Assembly: GCF_028743715.1 (NCBI RefSeq)
Contig: NZ_CP117996.1
Location: 434,001 to 498,000 of the forward strand
Source: Microbacterium sp. Clip185
Lineage (GTDB): Bacteria > Actinomycetota > Actinomycetes > Actinomycetales > Microbacteriaceae
Reading direction: 5' to 3'
DNA length: 64,000 nt
Both the position numbers and the translations under genes were made by a program. The number at the start of each line of letters is the position of its first letter. The first letter of the stretch is position 1. Below are positions 33,474-42,130 of this stretch, piece by piece. The notes beneath the pieces are model-generated. The model made no database searches and had not been told where the DNA came from. It worked only from the letters and a program-made list of their open reading frames with translations.

Positions 33474-34066
33474 CGCCGTTGCATCTGCCTTCCGGTCAGG
33501 GCGCTCTGAAACGCCGCACGGACGATCGCGGCCATGTCGACCGACGGATCCAGCAGCCACTGCAGCTGCGCGCCGTCCCACGCGGCCTGCACGAGTCGGC
33601 TGGCGGTGGCCGGCGACACCTCGGGCGTCATCCGGCCGGCATCCGCTGCCTCCTGGAACCAGCCGCGGAGGCCGTCGAGGAATCCGGACGTGCGCTCGGC
33701 GAAGTACGCGTGCGCCGGGTGTGCGGGATCGCTCGCCTCCACCGACATCCGCGCGAACAGGTGCACGAGCCCGGGCACCTGGGCGTTGTGCGCGATCATC
33801 CGCTCGTAGGCCGCGGGCAGGTCTTCGGCGCCCTCCGGGTGGTAGGCGCGCAGGTCGAGCTCGTCGCGCTTGCGGAGGATCTCGACGAACAGGTGCTCCT
33901 TGCTGTCGAAGTAGTGCAGCAGCCCCGCCTGGCTGAGCCCTACGGCATCAGCGATCTCGCGGACGGATGCGGCGCGGTAGCCCTCGCGCGCGATCACCGC
34001 GAGCGCCGCCTCGAGGATCTGCTCACGCCGGGCGACGCCCTTGGCGTAGGACCCCCGTTGCGTCAT
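33470..34066 (-). CDS. TetR-family transcriptional regulator
   Basis: A 198-aa TetR regulator. Residues about 12-60 form the DNA-binding domain (REQILEAALAVIAREG and VREIADAVGLSQAGLLHYF). The C-terminal ligand-binding domain is of the TetR_C_6-like type. The open frame extends much further upstream but the ATG at 34066 is the natural start. It forms an operon with the carboxylesterase and is divergent from the GH3 gene, with a 100-bp gap that could hold its operator. Confidence 0.87.
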   Translation of the reverse strand: MTQRGSYAKGVARREQILEAALAVIAREGYRAASVREIADAVGLSQAGLLHYFDSKEHLFVEILRKRDELDLRAYHPEGAEDLPAAYERMIAHNAQVPGLVHLFARMSVEASDPAHPAHAYFAERTSGFLDGLRGWFQEAADAGRMTPEVSPATASRLVQAAWDGAQLQWLLDPSVDMAAIVRAAFQSALTGRQMQRR

Positions 34067-34166
34067 GTTCCCGAGGATATGCCGGAAACCGCTTGTGCGA
34101 CGAAAACCGAGCGACATAAGCTTTTCGCGTCGGCGCGGAGCAGCGCCGCGATCACGAAGGAGCACC

Positions 34167-36377
34167 ATGACGGATGTGTCCCCCGCCGAGCTGACGCTCG
34201 AGGAGAAGGCCTCGCTCACGAGCGGCCGCGATTTCTGGACGACCAAGCCGATCGAGCGGGTCGGGGTGCCCTCGATCATGATGACCGACGGTCCCCACGG
34301 ACTGCGCAAGCAGTCGGCCGCGAGCGACCACCTCGGCCTCGCGCAGAGCGTCCCCGCCACGTGCTTCCCGCCCGCCGTGGGTCTGGGCTCGTCGTTCGAC
34401 CCCGAGCTCGCCGAGCGGGTGGGCGTCGCCCTGGGCACGGAGTCAGCTCTGGAGAACGTCGCCGTGATCCTCGGCCCCGGCGTCAACATCAAGCGCTCCC
34501 CGCTTTGCGGCCGCAACTTCGAGTACTTCTCCGAGGACCCGATCGTCTCGGGCGTCATGGGCGCGGGCCTCGTGCGCGGCATCCAGTCGCGGGGTGTGGG
34601 AGCATCGCTCAAGCACTTCGCCGCGAACAACCAGGAGACCGACCGGCTGCGCGTCTCGAGCGACGTCGACCCCCGGCCCTTGCGCGAGATCTATCTGCGC
34701 GGCTTCCAGCGCGTGGTCGAAGATGCGCAGCCGTGGACGGTCATGTGCTCGTACAACCGCATCAACGGCGTCTACGCGTCCGAGGATCCGTGGCTGCTCA
34801 CCTCCGTGCTCCGCGGCGAGTGGGGCTTCGAAGGGCTCGTCGTCTCCGACTGGGGCGCGGTCAACGATCGGGTCGCCGGTGTCGTCGCCGGGCTCGATCT
34901 CGAGATGCCCTCGAGCGGCGGCCGCACCGACGCACAGCTCGTCGCCGCAGTGAAGGACGGCTCGCTGGACGAGGCCGCCGTGGATCTCGCTGCCGGCCGC
35001 GTGCTCGATCTCGTGCGCAAGGCCGCTGCGCGACCGGCCGCATCCGGCGCGCTGGACGTCGACGCCCACCACGCCCTCGCCCGCGAGGCCGCGGGCCGCT
35101 CGATCGTGCTGCTGAAGAACGACGGCGACATCCTCCCGCTCGATCGCTCGCAGCGCATCGCCGTCATCGGCGCGTTCGCCGTCGAGCCGCGCTTCCAGGG
35201 CGCGGGCTCCTCGCTGATCAACCCGACGCGGGTGGATGCGGCCCTCGACGCGATCCGCGAGGCGGCCGACGGCGAGGTCGCCTACGCCGCCGGCTTCACC
35301 TTCGACGGCAGCGGGGATGCGGACGCGCTGCGCACCGAGGCGGTCGCCGCGGCCGCATCCGCCGAACGTGTCGTGCTGTTCCTGGGCCTTCCCGCCGCGG
35401 AGGAGTCGGAGGGCTTCGACCGCACGCACATCGATCTGCCGGCCGCGCAGCTCGCCCTCGTCGACGAGGTCGTGAAGGCGAATCCGAACGTGGTCGTCGT
35501 GCTCTCCAACGGCGGCGTCGTCGCGCTGCCCTTCGCCGAGCGCGTGCCGGCGATCCTGGAGGGATGGCTGCTCGGACAGGCCGGCGGCTCGGCCACGGCC
35601 GACGTACTCTTCGGCGACGTGAACCCGTCGGCCAAGCTCACCGAGACGATTCCGCTGCGCCTGGAGGACACCCCCTCCTACGGCAGCTTCCCGGGTGAGT
35701 TCGGCCACGTGCGCTACGGCGAGGGTCTCCTCGTCGGCTACCGCGGGTTCGACGCGAGCGGGAAGGATGTCGCCTTCCCGTTCGGCCACGGCCTCTCCTA
35801 CACGAGCTTCTCCTACGGGGATGCTGCGGCCGAGATCACCGAGACCGGCGACGTGCGCGTTCGGGTCGACGTCACCAACACGGGTGACGTCGCCGGCCGC
35901 GAGATCGTGCAGGTCTACTCCTCGCTGCCAGGCTCGGCGGTGCAGCGGGCGCCGCGGGAGCTGAAGTCGTTCCTGTCGGTCGCACTGGAGCCGGGCGAGA
36001 CGCGCACGGCCGAGCTGATTGTGCGTCGGAGCGACCTCGCATACTGGGACATTCGGGTCGACGGCTGGGTCGTGGAGCCCGGCGAGTACGTCTTCGACGT
36101 GGCCTCATCGAGCCGCGACATCCGCTCGTCCGTCGCGCTGCAGCTGGCAGGCGACGAGGTGCGTCCGCCGCTGTCGCGCGAGTCGTCGATCGGCGAGCTG
36201 CTGGACAACCCCGCGACGGCGGCGATCATCGGCCCGGCCATCACCTCGATGTTCGGTGACGACGCGGGGATGATCAAAATGATGGCGTCGTTCCCGATCG
36301 GCCGCCTGGCGGCGTTCCCGAACGCGCCCGTGAGCGAGCAGCAGGTCGACGAGCTGATCGCAGCCGGCAACGCCTGA
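34167..36377 (+). CDS. GH3 beta-glucosidase-like glycosidase
   Basis: A 736-aa family 3 glycoside hydrolase. MMTDGPHGLRKQ and KHFAANNQETDR are substrate-binding blocks. VVSDWGAVND contains the predicted nucleophile Asp228. An alpha/beta sandwich domain and a fibronectin-III-like domain follow (VFDVASSSRDIR near the end). There is no signal peptide, so it acts on imported oligosaccharides or glycosides. RBS GAAGGAG. Specificity (glucoside, xyloside, galactoside) is not determined. Its position next to the galactan locus is suggestive only. Confidence 0.87.
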   Translation: MTDVSPAELTLEEKASLTSGRDFWTTKPIERVGVPSIMMTDGPHGLRKQSAASDHLGLAQSVPATCFPPAVGLGSSFDPELAERVGVALGTESALENVAVILGPGVNIKRSPLCGRNFEYFSEDPIVSGVMGAGLVRGIQSRGVGASLKHFAANNQETDRLRVSSDVDPRPLREIYLRGFQRVVEDAQPWTVMCSYNRINGVYASEDPWLLTSVLRGEWGFEGLVVSDWGAVNDRVAGVVAGLDLEMPSSGGRTDAQLVAAVKDGSLDEAAVDLAAGRVLDLVRKAAARPAASGALDVDAHHALAREAAGRSIVLLKNDGDILPLDRSQRIAVIGAFAVEPRFQGAGSSLINPTRVDAALDAIREAADGEVAYAAGFTFDGSGDADALRTEAVAAAASAERVVLFLGLPAAEESEGFDRTHIDLPAAQLALVDEVVKANPNVVVVLSNGGVVALPFAERVPAILEGWLLGQAGGSATADVLFGDVNPSAKLTETIPLRLEDTPSYGSFPGEFGHVRYGEGLLVGYRGFDASGKDVAFPFGHGLSYTSFSYGDAAAEITETGDVRVRVDVTNTGDVAGREIVQVYSSLPGSAVQRAPRELKSFLSVALEPGETRTAELIVRRSDLAYWDIRVDGWVVEPGEYVFDVASSSRDIRSSVALQLAGDEVRPPLSRESSIGELLDNPATAAIIGPAITSMFGDDAGMIKMMASFPIGRLAAFPNAPVSEQQVDELIAAGNA

Positions 36378-36383
36378 GGTTCA

Positions 36384-36457
36384 GGATGCGGTGAACGGAG
36401 GGGATCCGGTGAGCGGAGGGCGTGCATCCCTCGAGGCGTCCTCCGCTCACCGCATCC
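36384..36457. repeat. GGTGAGCGGAGG dyad between convergent genes
   Basis: GGTGAGCGGAGG (36408-36419) pairs perfectly with CCTCCGCTCACC (36440-36451). An earlier copy, GGATGCGGTGAACGGAGG (36384-36401), could pair with 36440-36457 with one mismatch, so two alternative hairpins are possible. It lies between the convergent GH3 and GH36 genes, where a terminator is expected. Confidence 0.65.
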
Positions 36458-36472
36458 CCACCGCTGCCCGGG

Positions 36473-38662
36473 TCAGTCGAGGCGGCGCACGTCGAAGAGC
36501 ATCGCCTGCTGCGGATCGAGCGTTGGCAGCGGAACGCCTGCGGTCGCCAGGACGGCGCCCGCCAGCACGATCTCTTCCTCCAGTGCGCGGCTGATCCACT
36601 CCGGCGGCGCGACGTCGCGACGCTTCGCCATCCCGACCTCGGTGCGGATGCGGATGCCGTACCGCGCTGACGCATCGAGCCCGGGGAACGGGACGCGGCC
36701 GACTTGACCGTCGGCGGAGCTCGCCAGCCGAGCCCAGGTGAAGAGCGCGCGCGATCCGTCCTGCGCGACGATCCCGGTGAGCTGCGTCGCATCGTCCATG
36801 AGGTCCGCGTTGACGATGCGACCGGTGTGCACGAGAGGGCGCAGTTCGCGATAGAGGTCGGCCCAGGCGCGCGTCGCTGCCAGCTGTGCGTCGTCCTGGC
36901 GGGTGAGGTCCGCTTCGATCCCGGCGTGCGCGGTGAGCGCCGTGAGGAACCGGAACGACAGATCGGTGACGCGTGAGGTCGTGTGCGCTTCGGCGTCGCC
37001 CAGGTGCGAGCCGATCAGCTCGGGCGGAACAATCAGGCGCGTCCAGCGTTCGATCTGCGACCGCTCGACGGGATCGTTGCAGTCCGATGCCCAGACCCGG
37101 TCGGTGCGCTCCAGGATGCCGAGATCCACGCGCCCGCCTCCGGCAGAGCACGTCTCGATCTCGAGCGCGGGATGCCGGCGCCGCAGCTCATCGAGCAGCC
37201 GATACAGCGCGAGGGTCTGCGCGTGGACCGCGGGGCGGTCGCCGTCGGCGCGGTGCGCGACGGCCTCGAGCAGGTCGCGGTTGTGATCCCACTTGAGGTA
37301 GTCGATGTCGTACGTCGCGACCAGTGAGCTGATGCGCTCCAGCAGGTACTCCCACGCCTCGGGCCGGGCGATGTCGAGAACCTGCTGGTGGCGCGATGTG
37401 CCGCCCAGGCCCTCGGCGGGGGCGAGGATCCACTCCGGATGCTTGCGCGCCAGGTCCGAGTCCGGGCTGATCATCTCCGGCTCGAACCAGAGGCCGAACT
37501 GCATGCCGGCGGCGCGTACCTGTTCCACCAGAGGGCCGAGTCCGTCGGGCCAGACGCCCTCGTCGACGTACCAGTCGCCGAGGCCGGCGCGGTCGGATCG
37601 GCGGTGGCGGAACCAGCCGTCGTCGAGCACGAGGCGTTCGACGCCGACCTCGGCGGCGCGCGCGACGAGCGCGGACAGACGCGTCAGATCGTGGTCGAAG
37701 TAGACCGCCTCCCAGGTGTTGAGCGTCAGCGGCCGGGGCGAGGAGGGATGCGTGGCACGCGCGCGCAGGCGCCGGTGCAGGCGGTCGGAGATGCCGTCGA
37801 GGCCCGCATCCGACCAGGTGAAGATCGCGAGCGGTGCGTCATAGCGCTCGCCGGGGGCGAGACGGATCTCGCCGGCGCGCAGGAACTCGCCGACGCCGAT
37901 GACCGAACGCAGCGCTCCCGCGCTCTCCGGCAGCCGCTCCGCGAGGTACTCGGCATCGCCCGAGAACGCGAGGTGCGCGCTCCAGAGCTCGCCGTGCCCG
38001 AAACCGAACCCGGGCGTTCCCAGTGCGAGCAGGAACGGTGAGTCGTGCCCCGGCTTGCCGCGCCTGGCACGCCGCACATGGCTGCCGTCGCGGAGGAGCC
38101 CACGCTGCGGAGCGCGCTCGCGCACCCACTTGCCGGAGAAGTCCAGCACCTCGCTCGCCCGCGCGGGAACCGGCATGAGGGCGCGTAGCGCCGCCAGGTC
38201 GTAGAGCGAGTCGGTGCCCTCGTCGCCCGGACGCGTGACGGAGAGGGCGACGCTCAGCACGCCGAAGCGATCGAGGGCGTACACCGCCTCGCTGTCGAGG
38301 CCCGTCACCTCATCGCGCATCAGGATGCGGACCAGACCGCCCCCCGCATCGGCGTGCGAAACGTGCGTGTCGATGAGGCGCGGGCGAGGCGTCGTGGCCG
38401 CGCCGGCAGCGTGGCCCTCCTGTGCCGAGGTGCCCGACCAGCCGTCGCGCTCGGTCGGCCAGATCGTGAACGCGCGCGCCGCATCCGGAGCATTGTTCAG
38501 GACGGCGGCCGCGCCCGTGAGACGCATGCCGTCGTCGAGACCGATGTCCGCGCCCAGGTCTGCTCCCCAGTGCAGGATGCGGGGGACCGGCTGGGTGAGC
38601 TCGATCAGCAGGCTCACCCCCGCCGCACGCAGGTGCGCCGTGGCGTTGTCATCGCGGTGCAT
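36473..38662 (-). CDS. GH36 alpha-galactosidase
   Basis: A 729-aa family 36 alpha-galactosidase with the usual N-terminal beta-supersandwich, central barrel and C-terminal domain. LVLDDGWFRHR, YLKWDHNRD (nucleophile Asp459) and WASDCNDP (acid/base Asp527) are the conserved active-site blocks. It has no signal peptide, so it should cleave imported melibiose, raffinose-type or galactosyl oligosaccharides. RBS GAAGGAG. It starts 36 bp after galK and closes the galT-galK-GH36 operon. Confidence 0.9.
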   Translation of the reverse strand: MHRDDNATAHLRAAGVSLLIELTQPVPRILHWGADLGADIGLDDGMRLTGAAAVLNNAPDAARAFTIWPTERDGWSGTSAQEGHAAGAATTPRPRLIDTHVSHADAGGGLVRILMRDEVTGLDSEAVYALDRFGVLSVALSVTRPGDEGTDSLYDLAALRALMPVPARASEVLDFSGKWVRERAPQRGLLRDGSHVRRARRGKPGHDSPFLLALGTPGFGFGHGELWSAHLAFSGDAEYLAERLPESAGALRSVIGVGEFLRAGEIRLAPGERYDAPLAIFTWSDAGLDGISDRLHRRLRARATHPSSPRPLTLNTWEAVYFDHDLTRLSALVARAAEVGVERLVLDDGWFRHRRSDRAGLGDWYVDEGVWPDGLGPLVEQVRAAGMQFGLWFEPEMISPDSDLARKHPEWILAPAEGLGGTSRHQQVLDIARPEAWEYLLERISSLVATYDIDYLKWDHNRDLLEAVAHRADGDRPAVHAQTLALYRLLDELRRRHPALEIETCSAGGGRVDLGILERTDRVWASDCNDPVERSQIERWTRLIVPPELIGSHLGDAEAHTTSRVTDLSFRFLTALTAHAGIEADLTRQDDAQLAATRAWADLYRELRPLVHTGRIVNADLMDDATQLTGIVAQDGSRALFTWARLASSADGQVGRVPFPGLDASARYGIRIRTEVGMAKRRDVAPPEWISRALEEEIVLAGAVLATAGVPLPTLDPQQAMLFDVRRLD

Positions 38663-38698
38663 CGCAGCTCCTTCGCGCGGGTGGGGTGGTCGCCGCTC

Positions 38699-39886
38699 TC
38701 AGGCGTCGCGGTGCGCGCCGGCCGACGGGGTCACGGTGAAGATCGTGGGGGCCGTGAACCCGGCATCGGCGAACGCGCGGCGCACCGCATCCGACACCGT
38801 ATCGGTCCGGTCCGCATCGACGAGCGCGATGGCCGCGCCGCCGAAGCCGCCGCCGGTCATACGCGCGCCGATCGCCCCCGCGGCCATGGCGGCCTCCACC
38901 GCGGTGTCGAGCTCGGGAACCGAGATCTCGAAGTCGTCGCGCATGGAGGCGTGCGAGGCGAGCAGCAGCTCGCCGATGGCGCGCGGGCCGTGTTCGCGGA
39001 GCGTCCTGACGGTGTCGAGCACGCGCTGATCCTCGGTCACCACGTGCCGCATCCGCCGGAAGGTGACATCGTCGGTCTTCGCCTCTGCGTCGGCGAGATC
39101 TTCGACGCGCACGTCGCGAAGCGCCGGAACGCCCATGATCGACGCGCCGAGCTCGCACGACGCGCGGCGCTCGCGGTAGCCGCCGGTCGAGTGCGAGTGC
39201 TTCACGTTCGTGTCCATGACCAGCAGCTCGAGACCCGCGGCCGCGAAGCCGAGGTCGACGATCGTGGTGTCCAGCGTGCGGCAATCGAGGAAGATCGCCG
39301 CATCCCGCTCGCCGAGCATCGAGGCCATCTGATCCATGATGCCGGTGGGCGCGCCCACCGCCTCGTTCTCCGCGACGCGGCCGACCTTCGCGAGTGCGAC
39401 GCGGTCCAGGCCCAGCTCCCACACGTCATTGAGAGCGGATGCGGTCGCGCCCTCGATCGCGGCGGAGGACGAAAGCCCCGCCCCCACCGGAACGTCGGAC
39501 GCGATCGCGATGTCGACGCCGGTGACGCTCGCCGCATCCCGCCCCGAAGCAGCCAGGAGCGCCCACGCGACGCCGAGCGGGTACGTGGACCACTCGGGGA
39601 CGTCGTCGCGGCCCTCGGGGAACAGCGCATCGAGCTGGTCGAGCGCGACCTCGACCGGCACCGGGTCGAACGTCGACACGACGCGGATGCGGCCGTCCTC
39701 GCGCAGGCCCAGCTGCACGTGCGTGCGGTGCTCGATCGCGAACGGCAGCACGAAGCCGTCGTTGTAGTCGGTGTGCTCGCCGATCAGGTTCACCCGTCCG
39801 GGGGCCGACCAGTGCCCGAGGGGCTCGCGGCCGGTCAGCTCGACGAACAGGTCGCGGGCGGCGGCGGCCGCATCCGTCTGGGTCAC
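38699..39886 (-). CDS. galK: Galactokinase
   Basis: A 395-aa GHMP-family kinase that phosphorylates galactose at C1. GRVNLIGEHTDYNDG is the galactokinase signature, PVGAGLSSSAAIE is the ATP-binding GHMP motif and ARMTGGGFGGAAIAL is motif 3. The GTG start at 39886 overlaps the galT stop by 4 bp. The open frame continuing upstream inside galT is a shadow. Part of the Leloir pathway here together with galT, galE and pgm. Confidence 0.93.
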   Translation of the reverse strand: MTQTDAAAAARDLFVELTGREPLGHWSAPGRVNLIGEHTDYNDGFVLPFAIEHRTHVQLGLREDGRIRVVSTFDPVPVEVALDQLDALFPEGRDDVPEWSTYPLGVAWALLAASGRDAASVTGVDIAIASDVPVGAGLSSSAAIEGATASALNDVWELGLDRVALAKVGRVAENEAVGAPTGIMDQMASMLGERDAAIFLDCRTLDTTIVDLGFAAAGLELLVMDTNVKHSHSTGGYRERRASCELGASIMGVPALRDVRVEDLADAEAKTDDVTFRRMRHVVTEDQRVLDTVRTLREHGPRAIGELLLASHASMRDDFEISVPELDTAVEAAMAAGAIGARMTGGGFGGAAIALVDADRTDTVSDAVRRAFADAGFTAPTIFTVTPSAGAHRDA

Positions 39887-41049
39887 AGTGATACTCCTTC
39901 TACGGCCTCGCGCAGGCGTGCGGCGGCGGTCTCGGGCGGAACGTCGCCGATCCAGGCGCCCATCGCCGCCTCGCTTCCGGCGAGATACTTCAGCTTGTCG
40001 GCCGCGCGGCGCGGCGAGGTCAGTTCGAGGTGCAGGCGAGCACCCGCGCGTCCGGTGTGGACCGGAGCCTGGTGCCACGCCGCGATGTAGGGCGTCGGGG
40101 TGTCGTAGAGCGCGTCGACGCCGCGCAGCAGCCGCAGGTACAGCGGTGCGAGTTCGTCGCGCTCGGCGTCGTTCGTCTCGGCGAAGTCGGCGACGTGGCG
40201 GTGCGGCACGAGGTGCACCTCGAGAGGCCACCGCGCGGCGAACGGCACGAAGGCGGTCCAGTGCTCGCCGGTGAGGATCACGCGCTCGCTCTGCGACTCC
40301 ATCTCGAGGATGCGGTCGAAAAGGTCGTCGCCGGTGCGCTCGAGCGCGGCCAGCAGTCGCTGTGTGCGCGGGGTGACGTACGGGTACGCGTAGATCTGCC
40401 CGTGCGGATGCGGCAGGGTCACACCGATCTCCTGCCCGCGGTTCTCGAACGGGAAGACCTGCTGGATGCCGGGCAGTGCCGAGAGTGCTGCGGTGCGATC
40501 CGCCCAGGCCTCGATCACGGTGCGTGCGCGCGTGACGGTCTGGGTACCGAAGGAGCCCGCGTGCTCGGGGCTGAAGCACACCACCTCGGTGCGTCCGACG
40601 GACGTGCGGGTGCGGCCGAGTCCGTACTCGGCGAGGTCGGCGAGGCTGCGCGGCGGGTCGACGGCCGCCGGGGCATCATCGGTCGCCGCGGCGAGGGCCG
40701 GGCCGAACGAGGGCGACTTGTTCTCGAAGACAGCCACGTCGTAGCGCGATGGGATCTCGGAAGGGTTCGTCGGCGTCTGCGGGGCGAGCGGATCGAGCTC
40801 GGCCGGAGGCAGGAACGCGCGGTTCTGCCGGTTGGCGGCGATGGAGATCCAGTCGCCGGTCAGCACGTCCAGACGCATCGTCGCGGTTTCCGGACGCGGT
40901 GCCAGCTCGCGGGCGTCGATGCTGCGCTCGGGCGGGAGGGTCGTGTCGGGGTCGTCGTAGTAGATGAGCTCGCGGCCGTCGGCGAGGCACGTGGGTCGCT
41001 TCACGACGCCCGCACCGAGGAGTGCGACATCCTGCTGAGGTGTGTTCAC
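39883..41049 (-). CDS. galT: Galactose-1-phosphate uridylyltransferase
   Basis: A 388-aa HIT-superfamily transferase exchanging UMP between UDP-glucose and galactose 1-phosphate. TLPHPHGQIYAYPY holds the catalytic histidine (His216), and HLVPHRHVADFAE provides the C-terminal histidines. It starts at a GTG with no clear RBS, and the upstream inverted repeat at 41044-41085 overlaps the start codon. It is the first gene of the galT-galK-GH36 operon and is divergent from a LacI gene. Confidence 0.92.
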   Translation of the reverse strand: MNTPQQDVALLGAGVVKRPTCLADGRELIYYDDPDTTLPPERSIDARELAPRPETATMRLDVLTGDWISIAANRQNRAFLPPAELDPLAPQTPTNPSEIPSRYDVAVFENKSPSFGPALAAATDDAPAAVDPPRSLADLAEYGLGRTRTSVGRTEVVCFSPEHAGSFGTQTVTRARTVIEAWADRTAALSALPGIQQVFPFENRGQEIGVTLPHPHGQIYAYPYVTPRTQRLLAALERTGDDLFDRILEMESQSERVILTGEHWTAFVPFAARWPLEVHLVPHRHVADFAETNDAERDELAPLYLRLLRGVDALYDTPTPYIAAWHQAPVHTGRAGARLHLELTSPRRAADKLKYLAGSEAAMGAWIGDVPPETAAARLREAVEGVSL

Positions 41050-41085
41050 GATAACACGCTACATTTCAGGCGTGATATCGTCAAC
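41044..41085. promoter_or_regulatory. Inverted repeat in the galT/lacI divergent promoter
   Basis: GTTCACGATAACACG (41044-41058) and CGTGATATCGTCAAC (41071-41085) match as an inverted repeat at 13 of 15 positions with a 12-base spacer. It covers the galT start and lies 18 bp before the LacI gene, which makes it a likely operator for that regulator, differing in layout from the ACGT-centred sites of the other two LacI genes. Confidence 0.55.
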
Positions 41086-41102
41086 ATGACGACGGGGGCG
41101 CG

Positions 41103-42068
41103 ATGGTTCGGGTATCGATGGCGGATGTCGCCGCGCATGCGGGCGTCTCCGCCCAGACCGTGTCGCGTGTGGTGAATCAGAGCCCGCGCGTCGACCCGGC
41201 CACGCGCGCCAGGGTCGAGGCTGCGATGAGCGCGCTGGGCTACCGGATGCACCGCGCCGCACGTGCGCTGCGCACCGGGCAGACCCGCACGATCGGTCTC
41301 GTCGTGTCCACTCTCGCCTCGGTCGGCAACTCGCGCATGCTGCAGGCGATCGCGGAGGCCGCAGCCGTACGCGACTACGCGCTCGCGATCGTCACGGTCG
41401 CAGGCACCCGCGACATCGCGGAGGCCTTCTCGCAGCTGCGCGATCAGGGGGTCGACGGAGCCGTCGTCCTGAACGAGGCGACGCGACTCGCCCGCGGAGC
41501 CGAGCCGCCCGCGGGGCTCCGTCTCGTCGTGGTCGACTCGCCACCCGACGACCGCTTCACGATCGTGCAGACCGATCACGCGGGCGGCGCGAGGCTCGCG
41601 ACGCGGCACCTGCTGGATGCCGGCCATCGCACGGTGCATCACCTGGCGGGTCCGGTGACCTCCTTCGCGGCGTCCGAACGCGAGCGCGGCTGGCGCGAGG
41701 CCCTCGCCGAAGCGGGCGTCGATGAGCCCGAGCCGGAGCGCGGCGACTGGACCTCCCGCTCGGGTTACGAGCGCGGCACGGCGTTCGCCGCCGCGTCCGC
41801 CGTCTTCGTCGCGAACGACCAGATGGCCCTCGGTCTGCTGCGCGCCCTTGCCGACGCGGGCCGACGTGTTCCCGAGGACGTCGCGGTCGTGGGCTTCGAC
41901 GACATCGTGGACGCGAGCGAATACCGTCCGCCGTTGACAACAGTGCGGCAGGACTTCGACGCGCTGGGCTCTCGTGCCGTCGAGGTGCTCGTGCGCATGA
42001 TCGAGACGGACGAGGCCGCATCCGCGCACTCGATCGGTGCCACACTCGTCGTCCGCGACAGCGCCTGA
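41103..42068 (+). CDS. LacI-family regulator (1), galactose operon
   Basis: A 321-aa LacI/GalR-type repressor. SMADVAAHAGVSAQTVSRVV is the helix-turn-helix, and residues about 60-321 are the sugar-binding domain (VVGFDDIVDASEYRPPLTTV near the end). It is divergent from galT-galK-GH36 and is the probable local regulator. It is clearly related to the LacI protein at 56704 over the DNA-binding domain and the NDQMALGL block. The start at ATG 41103 or 41118 is uncertain by five residues. Confidence 0.88.
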   Translation: MVRVSMADVAAHAGVSAQTVSRVVNQSPRVDPATRARVEAAMSALGYRMHRAARALRTGQTRTIGLVVSTLASVGNSRMLQAIAEAAAVRDYALAIVTVAGTRDIAEAFSQLRDQGVDGAVVLNEATRLARGAEPPAGLRLVVVDSPPDDRFTIVQTDHAGGARLATRHLLDAGHRTVHHLAGPVTSFAASERERGWREALAEAGVDEPEPERGDWTSRSGYERGTAFAAASAVFVANDQMALGLLRALADAGRRVPEDVAVVGFDDIVDASEYRPPLTTVRQDFDALGSRAVEVLVRMIETDEAASAHSIGATLVVRDSA

Positions 42069-42086
42069 CGCGTTCCGCAAACGCGT

Positions 42087-42120
42087 GACGCCCCGGGACG
42101 CGGCGGCATCCCGGGGCATC
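42087..42120. terminator. Bidirectional terminator hairpin
   Basis: GCCCCGGGA (42090-42098) and TCCCGGGGC (42109-42117) pair perfectly and the stem extends outward by two more pairs after one mismatch. It lies between the convergent LacI and sugar-binding-protein genes, so it can serve both. Confidence 0.75.
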
Positions 42121-42130
42121 ACTGTCGGTG

